From positions 1 through 7,912 of the forward strand of contig QHZC01000361.1 of assembly GCA_003224515.1 (NCBI GenBank): DNA of 7,912 bases. Reading direction: 5' to 3'. Shown here one piece after another: positions 1-5,831 of this stretch (position 1 is the stretch's first letter; every line of letters starts with the position of its first letter). The DNA is from Acidobacteriota bacterium (GTDB lineage Bacteria > Acidobacteriota > Terriglobia > Acidiferrales > UBA7541). Both the position numbers and the translations under genes were made by a program. The notes beneath the pieces were generated by a model that did no database searches, was not told where the DNA came from, and saw nothing but the letters and a program-made list of their open reading frames with translations.

Positions 1-851
1 ATCCAGCCGTCGTTGTTGACGTCCGTCGCAACGACACCCCAGGCTTTTCCCAGCGCCTTGGCGATGCCGGATTCCTTGCTGACGTCGGTGAAGGTGCCGT
101 CCCCGTTGTTATGGAAGAGCCAGCTCGCCGCCGGCGAGTAGATACGCGGAATACAGTAGAAGCGTTCTCCGGTCTTCTCGTTACCGCAGAATTTGTTCTT
201 GGACTTGTCAAAGTCCACGAAGCGGCAAACGAATAAATCCAGTCGCCCATCGTTGTCGTAGTCGAACCAGACAGCACTGGAGGCCCAGCCGGGAGCCGCC
301 AGACCGGCCTTCTCCGTCACGTCCGTGAACGTCCCGTTGCCATTGTTGTGATAGAGAATGCTGCGGCCATACTGCGTGACGTACAGATCGGGCCCGCCGT
401 TGCCATCGTAGTCGCCGACAGCTACACCCATGCCATAGCCTCCGGCGGCGATGCCGGCCTTTTCGGTGACGTCCGTAAATGTCCCATCGCGATTGTTGCG
501 ATAGAGCGCATTGCGCAGAGGCCGATCGGGGGTGAAAAAATCGCACTTCCCGCTGTTCACCAGATAAATGTCTATCCAGCCATCGTTGTCGTAGTCCAGA
601 AAGGCGCAACCCGCGCCCGTTGTTTCGGGCAGGAAGTAATCCGCCGAACGGCCGTTCAGATGGCGCCAAGTGAGTCCGCTGGCGGCCGCGGGCACTTCCT
701 CAAAGAGCAACTTCTGAGTGGTTTGTAGAAATCCCGCTGGAGCGACGGAACTGGGGTGGGGCAAAAAAGCGATGCTCCGGTATTTGGCCAGGCAGCCGCT
801 GCCGACCATACTTAGTCCTTTGACGAATTGTCTTCGCGTCCAACCTGGCAT
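1..851 (-). CDS. CRTAC1/UnbV-like FG-GAP (VCBS) repeat protein, Tat-exported, 3' end outside window
   Basis: The frame opens at ATG 851 and runs off the left edge after 283 codons, so only the N-terminal part is visible; family members are commonly 500-600 residues. Residues 5-13 read TRRQFVKGL, a twin-arginine signal, followed by a short weakly hydrophobic stretch with Cys20. The body is beta-propeller repeat. Calcium-binding-like DxDxDGxxD loops lie at residues 87-94 (DYDNDGWID), 148-155 (a variant, DYDGNGGPD), 198-205 (DYDNDGRLD) and about 277-283 at the edge. They alternate with NNxxGTFTDV blocks near 119, 169 and 248. Cys222 and Cys233 flank the third repeat, as in CRTAC1-type proteins. 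The ASPIC/UnbV domain that often ends such proteins would lie outside the window. A periplasmic or surface structural or binding role is likely; the ligand is unknown. The ribosome site is weak (AAAAGACAGTG before ATG). Confidence 0.9.
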   Translation of the reverse strand, partial: MPGWTRRQFVKGLSMVGSGCLAKYRSIAFLPHPSSVAPAGFLQTTQKLLFEEVPAAASGLTWRHLNGRSADYFLPETTGAGCAFLDYDNDGWIDIYLVNSGKCDFFTPDRPLRNALYRNNRDGTFTDVTEKAGIAAGGYGMGVAVGDYDGNGGPDLYVTQYGRSILYHNNGNGTFTDVTEKAGLAAPGWASSAVWFDYDNDGRLDLFVCRFVDFDKSKNKFCGNEKTGERFYCIPRIYSPAASWLFHNNGDGTFTDVSKESGIAKALGKAWGVVATDVNNDGW

Positions 852-1139
852 CACTGTCTTTTATGGTGCGTTATAGTTTGTGTGCGGCCTGCGGATCCCC
901 GTGGCTCTGGCCCTTCCCGTACTTGGCCCTGTCATACTGTAGCATTGCGGAAGCGGGGAAAACGCTCTCGTCTCTTGCGCGCACAGACGACCCAACGTCC
1001 GACTGACGAGATCACCTAGCGCAGGGATGCGCCTGGGCGGCAAGAATTATCTCTAGGCGCTTCACCGGACAGCGGCGTCGATTGGCACGCGACGCGGGTT
1101 TAGGACTCTACCGCCCGGTCTCGAAGACCTCAGTCTGCA
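852..1139. other. Intergenic spacer between cupin and CRTAC1-like genes
   Basis: I see no convincing gene in this 288-bp spacer. Two perfect short inverted repeats follow the cupin stop: GCGTCG (1075-1080) with CGACGC (1090-1095), and GGTCT (1117-1121) with AGACC (1125-1129, three-base loop). Neither is followed by a T-run on the minus strand, so neither is a standard intrinsic terminator. A TATAAC hexamer (minus strand, 870-875) sits just before the CRTAC1-like gene but has no recognisable -35 partner. The spacer should nonetheless hold that gene's promoter. Confidence 0.4.
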
Positions 1140-1622
1140 CTAATAGCCTTTCACCTTGATGACAAAATAGGTGAACTCATGAGCGCCATCGAGCACCAGC
1201 TGGTGTGGTATGCGCGCGGGAATTCGGACAACATCTCCAGCCGACAATTTCTGCCGGGCCCCGCCTTGAATGGTGCCGTTGCGCTTCTCATGAGGTGCGA
1301 CAGTTTCCCCGTTTATCAGTGTGCCGCCCACAACCAGCGTCGCGGAGCCGGATTGTACGAAAAACACGTCCACTTGAGTTTCGTGCCACTCGACCTGACC
1401 GTCGGCTTCTCTATGAACCAACAAGAACGCATCATTGGGAAAATCCGAAAGCTGCTTTACGGCGAAATGATGTCGATCGGTGGCAGCTTCCGCGCCAAGT
1501 GCCTGCGCCGTGCCGTGCAGGTTCGCTGGCGTCCAATGCTCGAAGCCTTGCGGGACTGGCTCCTCCGAGCTCACAACTAGGAAAGGAGTCGCAATCAAAA
1601 ACACCAACCAGAGTTTTTTCAT
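1140..1622 (-). CDS. Secreted single-domain cupin protein
   Basis: This 160-residue protein begins with a Sec-type signal: Lys2-Lys3, a hydrophobic core at about 4-17, and possible cleavage near residue 19. A single cupin barrel follows. Motif 1 spans about 75-100 (G75, WHETQVD at 79-85, FFVQSG at 87-92, VVGG at 97-100). Motif 2 is GDVVRIPARIPHQ at 129-141. Likely metal ligands are His80, Gln83 or Asp85, and His140; the second histidine of the canonical HxH is Thr82. The start is supported by GAGGTGA (1629-1635) six bases upstream of ATG. The gene follows the TonB-dependent receptor on the same strand after 111 bp, so co-transcription is possible. The fold call is firm. The reaction is unknown: it could be a small-molecule isomerase or oxygenase, or a non-catalytic binding protein. 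Confidence 0.88.
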   Translation of the reverse strand: MKKLWLVFLIATPFLVVSSEEPVPQGFEHWTPANLHGTAQALGAEAATDRHHFAVKQLSDFPNDAFLLVHREADGQVEWHETQVDVFFVQSGSATLVVGGTLINGETVAPHEKRNGTIQGGARQKLSAGDVVRIPARIPHQLVLDGAHEFTYFVIKVKGY

Positions 1623-1687
1623 CTTTTCTCACCTCAAGACTTGGTCCTGACATTTTGAACAAGATCAGCTATCGCAAGCACCAGACC

Positions 1688-1717
1688 GTTTGGTCCCCAA
1701 ACTTTGTGGAAACAAAC
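1688..1717. repeat. Inverted-repeat cluster between receptor and cupin genes
   Basis: Two adjacent perfect inverted repeats lie in the 111-bp gap: GTTTGG-tcc-CCAAAC (1688-1702) and TTTGT-ggaa-ACAAA (1703-1716). The CAAAC at 1713-1717 can also pair with GTTTG at 1688-1692, giving an alternative larger stem. In the receptor-to-cupin direction there is no T-run after the hairpins, so a standard intrinsic terminator is not supported. The cluster may be an operator for the cupin gene, an mRNA-processing or stability structure between the two genes, or a weak attenuator. The pairing is seen directly; the role is inference. Confidence 0.45.
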
Positions 1718-1733
1718 CGCTCTAGACGGCCCC

Positions 1734-4700
1734 CTAGAAAGGCGCCCCGATGCTTGCTCTTTCGTGTGGGGGGCAGAAGAAGACTTTCACCGCCAATTGA
1801 GCGATGCGCGGATCCCCGACCTGTCCCGCCCGGAAGGTGCCAAACGCGGCATTGCCATTGAGTTTGTCAAAGGCGCTGATTTGGTCGGTGCCATTCACAG
1901 TACCGGTGCTGATGCTTTCGGGCGCGAAGTTGGGGTGGTTGAAAACATTAAAGTACTCGGCTCGGAGCTGAAGCCGCCAGCGTTCGCTGATTAAGATGTT
2001 CTTAGCGAGTTGCATGTCCCAATTGATGGTGTGCGGCAGGCGGAGGGCGTTCTTTCCCATGTCGCCGAAGGTGCCAAAGATAGCGGCATTGTTGGCGCCG
2101 GCCACCTTGGTGGGCTCAAAAGCAGTCGCGGTGAGCCAGCTGACGCACTTGGCAGTGACGCCAGCGCATGAATTGGAGCTGTAAGGACTGATTCCAGGCT
2201 GGCAGGTGTCCCCAGCAGCGCCGTTGCCCGTGCAAAAGGTTCCGCGATCATTGCCGATGCCGGTGCCAGAGAGTTCCGTGCCCTGCAGTACGGTGATGGG
2301 ACGCCCGCGGGCGGCGGAGAAGATTCCTCCGAACTCATAATCACCAAAGAGATGGCGAATCAGAGAGCCGGAACTCTTGAAGCTCGGGGAATGCCAGACG
2401 TAGGAAGCCGTGAATACATGAGTGTGATCAAAGCTTGACGGCCCGTAGTCGAAGCGGTGGCGGTTGGGATCGGTCAATGGAAGAGCGGAGTAGCCGGTAT
2501 CAAAGCCAGAGACGCCTTCTCCGAACGGCAGGTCGTCGAGGCTTTTTGAGAATGTATAGTTGGCCAAAACGGTCAGCCCATGGGACATGCGTTTCTCAAA
2601 GGAGGTTTGCAGCGAATGGTAGCTGGAGTTGATGTCGTTGATGTCAGCCTGAACGGTGGTGGAGAAGGTGTTGGCCTTAAACTTTGGGCCGGGGCGGTTG
2701 TTCACGCAGGTCGCGAAACTGCCCCCGGTGGCTTCGCAGACCGTGAGGTTTGCAACACCAATGTTGGCCTTGCCATTGCAGGAAGTTACGTTGGATCGCG
2801 GGTCGGTGCACGGAACGCCAGCGTTGTAATACTGGGTCTCCAGGATGTGGAGGCTGCGGGAGCCGACGTAGGCTACACGGAACAAAATGTTAGCGGGCAA
2901 TTGACGCTCGACCGTGAGATTCCACTCATAAGTAGTGGGAACATGATAGTTGCCGCTGGGGTCGTAGGTCACAGCAATCTGATTGAAGGGCGGATTGTAC
3001 GCGAAGTTCGTCGGCGCCGGGAAAGGGCTCGGGAAGGTTGGATAGGAACTGGCTTGCGCGCCAGAGCAGTTCAGAGCCGCCTGGGTCGCAGCCTGGGTGC
3101 AGAGGGGATCGCTGAATGAACCGGCCGTTGAACCCGGAGTGGGGGCGCTGTTGCCCGCAGTCGAGAGGATGAATTGCGGGCTGAAGGGCCACTCATCCAC
3201 GTAGCGGTTGCTCAACATGCCCATGGCGCGCGAGTCGTAGAAGATACCGGCGCCGCCTCGCAGACTGGTCCTGCCGTCGCCGAACAAATCGTAGGCAAAG
3301 CCGAGGCGCGGAGCAAAGCCTTTCCAGTTGGAATTCAGGGCGTTTTTTGGCATGCCCGGATCGCTGGGAATGCCATTCTGGCCGGAAAAGAAAATGCCCG
3401 GGGGAGCGTTGGGATACACCCTGGAGACTTGATCCGCTGCCATGGCCACAAGATTGACCTGCGCCCAGCGGTTGCCGTTGTCACTCCAAGGGAGAGCAGG
3501 CTCATAACGCAGCCCGAGATTGAGCGTCAGGCGGCGGCTAACGTGATAGTTGTCCTGGACGTACAAACCGGAAAACTTATCACGGTTGGCCTTGAATTCT
3601 CCGGCCCCCTGCTGGAAAGCGTAACCATTGCCGGCCGGGCCGCCGTCACACATCGTGCCGGCGAGAAAATTGGCATAAGTGTTCCCCGGCAATGCCGGCG
3701 GCTGCCCAAGGTAGGTATCCTGCCCGCAAAAATTGACAATGCCCGGTTGATTGAACTGGTTTTTGAGGTCCACCTGGCTCCACTCAATCATGGCTCCGAA
3801 GTGGATGTCGTGTTTGCCTCTTTCCCAGCTCACGTCATCGGCGTAAGTGAAATTGTTCCTGATGAAAAGCCCCGTGGGATTGTCGCCAAAATTGAAACCT
3901 CCCTGAACCCCGATTCCCTGAATTGCGCTGGGTTTGGGCTCAAACGGGAGAGGAGCGGTTTCGAAAGCGGTCAAGTCCACGGCGCTGGGAGATGGTCCTC
4001 TGGTCGAGACTTCGCGGGAGAAGCTCATCCGGAAATCGTTGATGAGGCTTGGTGAAAAGATATGTGTTTCGTGGATCAGGGCATTTTGCGCAACGATCGA
4101 GAAGGTTGCATCGCTGTAGGCCACAAGCAGGAGTGGATTGAATACGGGAGCTTTGGTAAACCGGTCATATTCATAGCGGGCCGTGATCTTATCGTTCTTC
4201 CCGATGGAATGGTCCAGCCTGCCTATTCCCGAATCAAAATTCTCGATATCCGGTTTTGAAAAAGGCACGCTTGGATTGGCACCTGCCGGTATGGCACCGG
4301 CCAAGCTGAATTTTGCGGAAGAACCCAAGTACGCTCCGCTGCTGGGGTCTATCCCCAGCAAGGTCGCCACGCCGGGATCCAGCGTCCCGGCAGGCCCGTT
4401 GGCAGTGCTCGTTTGGGCTCCGCATGCCAGGCATGCCGTCGTCTTTGGCGACAAAAAGTTGGAGACGTCCGTCTGCCCAACCACGCGAGAACTCCCGAGG
4501 ACGAGATTGCGAAATGCGGTGCGTTGGTAGCCGGCAAAGAAGTATGTCTTGTCGTGGATTATGGGTCCCCCGAGGGTGCCGCCGTACTGGTTGCGCTTGA
4601 CGCGATCTGGTGTGGTAGGCGTGGCAAAGAAGTTCTGAGCATTGAAAGCCGGATTGCGTACAAACTCGAAGGCATCGCCGTGGAAGCTGCTGGTGCCGGA

Positions 4701-5435
4701 CTTGGTGACGACATTTACCACGCCGCCGGCATTCTCTCCGTATTCCGCGCTGTAGTTGCTGGTCTGCACGCTGAATTCCTGGAGCGCGTCCGGGAACGGA
4801 AACGGCTGATTGACGTTGGTGTATTCGTCCACGTAATTGCCGCCATCGAGTTGGTAGCTGATGGTGTCCTGCCGCGCGCCGTTGGCCGAATACGTCACGG
4901 CACCGGGAAAGGTCTTCGTCGCTCCCTGGTCGGCGCCTCCGTTGGGGGAGTTGACGGCCCCCGCCACCAACAGCGTGAGCTGCGCAGCATTCCGGCCATT
5001 CAGGGGCAGTTCGGAAATGCGCTGCTGCTCGATGACTTGCTTGAGCGTGGATGTCGCCATATCCACTTGCACAGCATTGCCCATCACCGTAAGGACCTCG
5101 GTGGTCATACCCAACTTCACGTTCACGTTTACCGTGAGCGTTTGATCCGCGAGCAAGGTAATTCCGGTTTCCTTTGAGGTGCTGAAGCCCTTCGCCTCCA
5201 CAGTCAGGTTGTAGGCCGAGGGTTGAAGGGAGGGAATCACATACAGCCCCTCTGTATCAGTCATGGCGTTGCGCGAAAAACCCGTACCCAGGTGTGTCGC
5301 GGTGACTTGTGCACCCGCGACTGAGGCGCCAGTGGGATCGGTGACCCTGCCGACAATGCTCCCCAAGCCTTGCGCGTGCGAAAACAGAGGCACTAAGAGA
5401 AGGGCGAAAGGAACAAATAGCACATTCTTCTTCAT
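1734..5435 (-). CDS. Oar-like TonB-dependent outer-membrane receptor with N-terminal carboxypeptidase-regulatory-like domain
   Basis: The 1233-residue protein probably imports a substrate too large or scarce for porins, powered by TonB/ExbBD. Residues 1-22 are a signal peptide ending SHA before Gln22-Gly23 (AxA-like cleavage). Residues 24-108 are a carboxypeptidase-regulatory-like (Ig-fold) domain beginning GSIVGRVTDPTGASVAGA. EVLTV at 113-117 may be the TonB box. The plug spans about 130-250, with ELPLNGRN (142-149), SANGARQD (183-190), YQLDGGN (194-200) and GGVVNVVTKSGT (237-248). The barrel fills the remainder, with late strands such as AEYFNVFNHPNF (1159-1170). The start has AAAAGGAAA a few bases upstream. 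The receptor is divergent from the ACS transporter. The expected end, RIAQLAVKVFF (1210-1220), is followed by 13 extra residues. Fourteen cysteines form close pairs. The substrate is unknown. Confidence 0.95.
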   Translation of the reverse strand: MKKNVLFVPFALLLVPLFSHAQGLGSIVGRVTDPTGASVAGAQVTATHLGTGFSRNAMTDTEGLYVIPSLQPSAYNLTVEAKGFSTSKETGITLLADQTLTVNVNVKLGMTTEVLTVMGNAVQVDMATSTLKQVIEQQRISELPLNGRNAAQLTLLVAGAVNSPNGGADQGATKTFPGAVTYSANGARQDTISYQLDGGNYVDEYTNVNQPFPFPDALQEFSVQTSNYSAEYGENAGGVVNVVTKSGTSSFHGDAFEFVRNPAFNAQNFFATPTTPDRVKRNQYGGTLGGPIIHDKTYFFAGYQRTAFRNLVLGSSRVVGQTDVSNFLSPKTTACLACGAQTSTANGPAGTLDPGVATLLGIDPSSGAYLGSSAKFSLAGAIPAGANPSVPFSKPDIENFDSGIGRLDHSIGKNDKITARYEYDRFTKAPVFNPLLLVAYSDATFSIVAQNALIHETHIFSPSLINDFRMSFSREVSTRGPSPSAVDLTAFETAPLPFEPKPSAIQGIGVQGGFNFGDNPTGLFIRNNFTYADDVSWERGKHDIHFGAMIEWSQVDLKNQFNQPGIVNFCGQDTYLGQPPALPGNTYANFLAGTMCDGGPAGNGYAFQQGAGEFKANRDKFSGLYVQDNYHVSRRLTLNLGLRYEPALPWSDNGNRWAQVNLVAMAADQVSRVYPNAPPGIFFSGQNGIPSDPGMPKNALNSNWKGFAPRLGFAYDLFGDGRTSLRGGAGIFYDSRAMGMLSNRYVDEWPFSPQFILSTAGNSAPTPGSTAGSFSDPLCTQAATQAALNCSGAQASSYPTFPSPFPAPTNFAYNPPFNQIAVTYDPSGNYHVPTTYEWNLTVERQLPANILFRVAYVGSRSLHILETQYYNAGVPCTDPRSNVTSCNGKANIGVANLTVCEATGGSFATCVNNRPGPKFKANTFSTTVQADINDINSSYHSLQTSFEKRMSHGLTVLANYTFSKSLDDLPFGEGVSGFDTGYSALPLTDPNRHRFDYGPSSFDHTHVFTASYVWHSPSFKSSGSLIRHLFGDYEFGGIFSAARGRPITVLQGTELSGTGIGNDRGTFCTGNGAAGDTCQPGISPYSSNSCAGVTAKCVSWLTATAFEPTKVAGANNAAIFGTFGDMGKNALRLPHTINWDMQLAKNILISERWRLQLRAEYFNVFNHPNFAPESISTGTVNGTDQISAFDKLNGNAAFGTFRAGQVGDPRIAQLAVKVFFCPPHERASIGAPF

Positions 5436-5448
5436 TTCTGTTTCCTTT

Positions 5449-5465
5449 TCGCGGGCTGCCCGCGA
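5449..5465 (-). promoter_or_regulatory. Perfect hairpin next to the receptor ribosome-binding site
   Basis: TCGCGGG and CCCGCGA form a perfect 7-bp stem with a three-base loop, all but one pair GC in the core. Read on the minus strand, it ends directly before the AAAGGAAA ribosome site of the TonB-dependent receptor and about 13 bases before its ATG. It could protect the mRNA end or modulate ribosome access. It lacks a following T-run, so it is not a standard terminator. Confidence 0.55.
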
Positions 5466-5485
5466 CTCTTGTCTCGACTATGCCC

Positions 5486-5524
5486 GCCGTGGCGTAGCGA
5501 GAGCCTCGACCACACGGCTACGCC
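5486..5524 (-). repeat. Palindromic element with mutually exclusive stems in the receptor leader
   Basis: GGCGTAGC (5491-5498) and GCTACGCC (5517-5524) are perfect 8-base inverted repeats. An overlapping pair, GCCGTG (5486-5491) with CACGGC (5513-5518), shares bases with the first, so the two stems cannot form together. Inside lies CGAG (5498-5501) with CTCG (5505-5508), a short apical stem. CTCGAC also recurs at 5473-5478 and 5505-5510. The element would be transcribed as part of the receptor leader. It may be a dispersed palindromic repeat of the genome or a switching RNA structure; one window cannot tell these apart. Confidence 0.5.
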
Positions 5525-5580
5525 TTTCGCACCATGAATTGAACGCTGCGCAGAACTCTCTTTGCCCCATTACATTGCTA

Positions 5581-5593
5581 GATAGTCGCTATC
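5581..5593. repeat. Short inverted repeat GATAG-tcg-CTATC
   Basis: A perfect 5-bp inverted repeat with a 3-base spacer. It lies about 20-30 bases downstream of the transcription start predicted from the candidate receptor promoter. It could be a repressor site or an early leader hairpin. Short repeats of this size also arise by chance. Confidence 0.3.
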
Positions 5594-5620
5594 AATTACT
5601 TGAATAGATCCAGTGGGGGG

Positions 5621-5650
5621 AAATTAGGCGCAGGGTCACAATGATGTCAA
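5621..5650 (-). promoter_or_regulatory. Candidate sigma-70 promoter of the receptor gene
   Basis: On the minus strand a consensus -35 TTGACA (5645-5650) is followed after 18 bases by TAATTT (5621-5626), a weak -10 (three of six matches). Transcription would start near 5614, giving a leader of roughly 180 bases that contains all the palindromes described upstream of the receptor gene. The perfect -35 with poor -10 would suit an activator-dependent promoter. Confidence 0.4.
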
Positions 5651-5671
5651 TCCGGAAGATTTAAAGGAGTG

Positions 5672-5704
5672 GTTTAGCCAGACTAAATTGCCTTTCTGCT
5701 AAAC
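5672..5704. promoter_or_regulatory. Operator-like cluster of TTTAG/CTAAA half-sites
   Basis: Three half-sites fall within 33 bases. GTTTAGC (5672-5678) pairs perfectly with GCTAAAC (5698-5704), and TTTAG (5673-5677) pairs with CTAAA (5683-5687) across five bases. The cluster begins 22 bases upstream of the candidate receptor -35 and lies about 60 bases upstream of the candidate transporter -35, the usual position for a regulator serving two divergent genes. The symmetry is seen; the binding protein is unknown. Confidence 0.45.
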
Positions 5705-5764
5705 TCTCTCGTGCTCCCGTTTTGCGGGCGAAGCGCGCCCATTACCGAGCTTCCATTCCGCCCC

Positions 5765-5794
5765 TTGTTTCGATCCACGGTTCTCCACTATAGT
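5765..5794 (+). promoter_or_regulatory. Candidate sigma-70 promoter of the ACS transporter gene
   Basis: TTGTTT (5765-5770), an 18-base spacer, and TATAGT (5789-5794, five of six matches to the -10 consensus). Transcription would begin near 5801, about 27 bases before the proposed TTG start. This start point would also exclude the in-frame GTG at 5711 as a start codon. Confidence 0.45.
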
Positions 5795-5809
5795 TCGCGC
5801 GGCAGGTCC

Positions 5810-5831
5810 GGAGAAAAGGATGATCTTTTGA
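5810..5831 (+). promoter_or_regulatory. Ribosome site and possible three-codon leader ORF at the transporter start
   Basis: AAGGA (5816-5820) is seven bases from the in-frame TTG at 5828 and decides this start. GGAG (5810-5813) is six bases from an out-of-frame ATG at 5820. That ATG opens a three-codon frame (ATG ATC TTT) whose TGA (5829-5831) overlaps the TTG. Termination and re-initiation are therefore geometrically possible, but the tiny frame may be chance. Confidence 0.45.

Larger units (their letters stand above)
5436..5827. promoter_or_regulatory. Divergent control region between receptor and ACS transporter genes
   Basis: This 392-bp gap carries no gene. From the receptor side it holds a hairpin touching the receptor's ribosome site, a pair of overlapping alternative stems, an 8-base palindrome CTGCGCAG (5546-5553), and GATAG-tcg-CTATC (5581-5593). 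Beyond these lie a candidate receptor promoter, a TTTAG/CTAAA half-site cluster, and a candidate transporter promoter with ribosome site. The arrangement, with operator-like repeats lying between two outward-facing promoters, suggests joint regulation of the two genes. No regulator gene is present in the window. Confidence 0.6.

Noticed and set aside
208..669. Minus-strand frame of 153 codons inside the CRTAC1-like gene
   Set aside because: It is a shifted frame of the FG-GAP repeat gene; it is rich in Arg and has no domain, while the overlapping frame shows clear repeat motifs.
1..700. Similar DNA blocks in the CRTAC1-like gene as a CRISPR array or tandem repeat locus
   Set aside because: The similarity is the coding trace of repeated NNxxGTFTDV and DxDxDG protein motifs; spacing is irregular and there are no exact repeats with unique spacers.
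1075..1129. Intrinsic terminator after the cupin gene
   Set aside because: Two small hairpins are present but neither has a T-run on the transcript side.
1205..1861. Plus-strand frame of 218 codons over the cupin gene
   Set aside because: It is antisense to the cupin and receptor end, with low-complexity Arg/Pro/Ser composition and no supporting start context.
3174..5177. Long plus-strand reading frames opposite the receptor (3174-4055 and 4413-5177)
   Set aside because: They are antisense to a clearly coding receptor gene, show no recognisable domain, and arise readily opposite GC-rich coding DNA.
5711..5827. N-terminal extension of the transporter from GTG 5711
   Set aside because: No ribosome site precedes it, the 39 extra residues do not resemble the family N-terminus, and the candidate promoter lies downstream of it.
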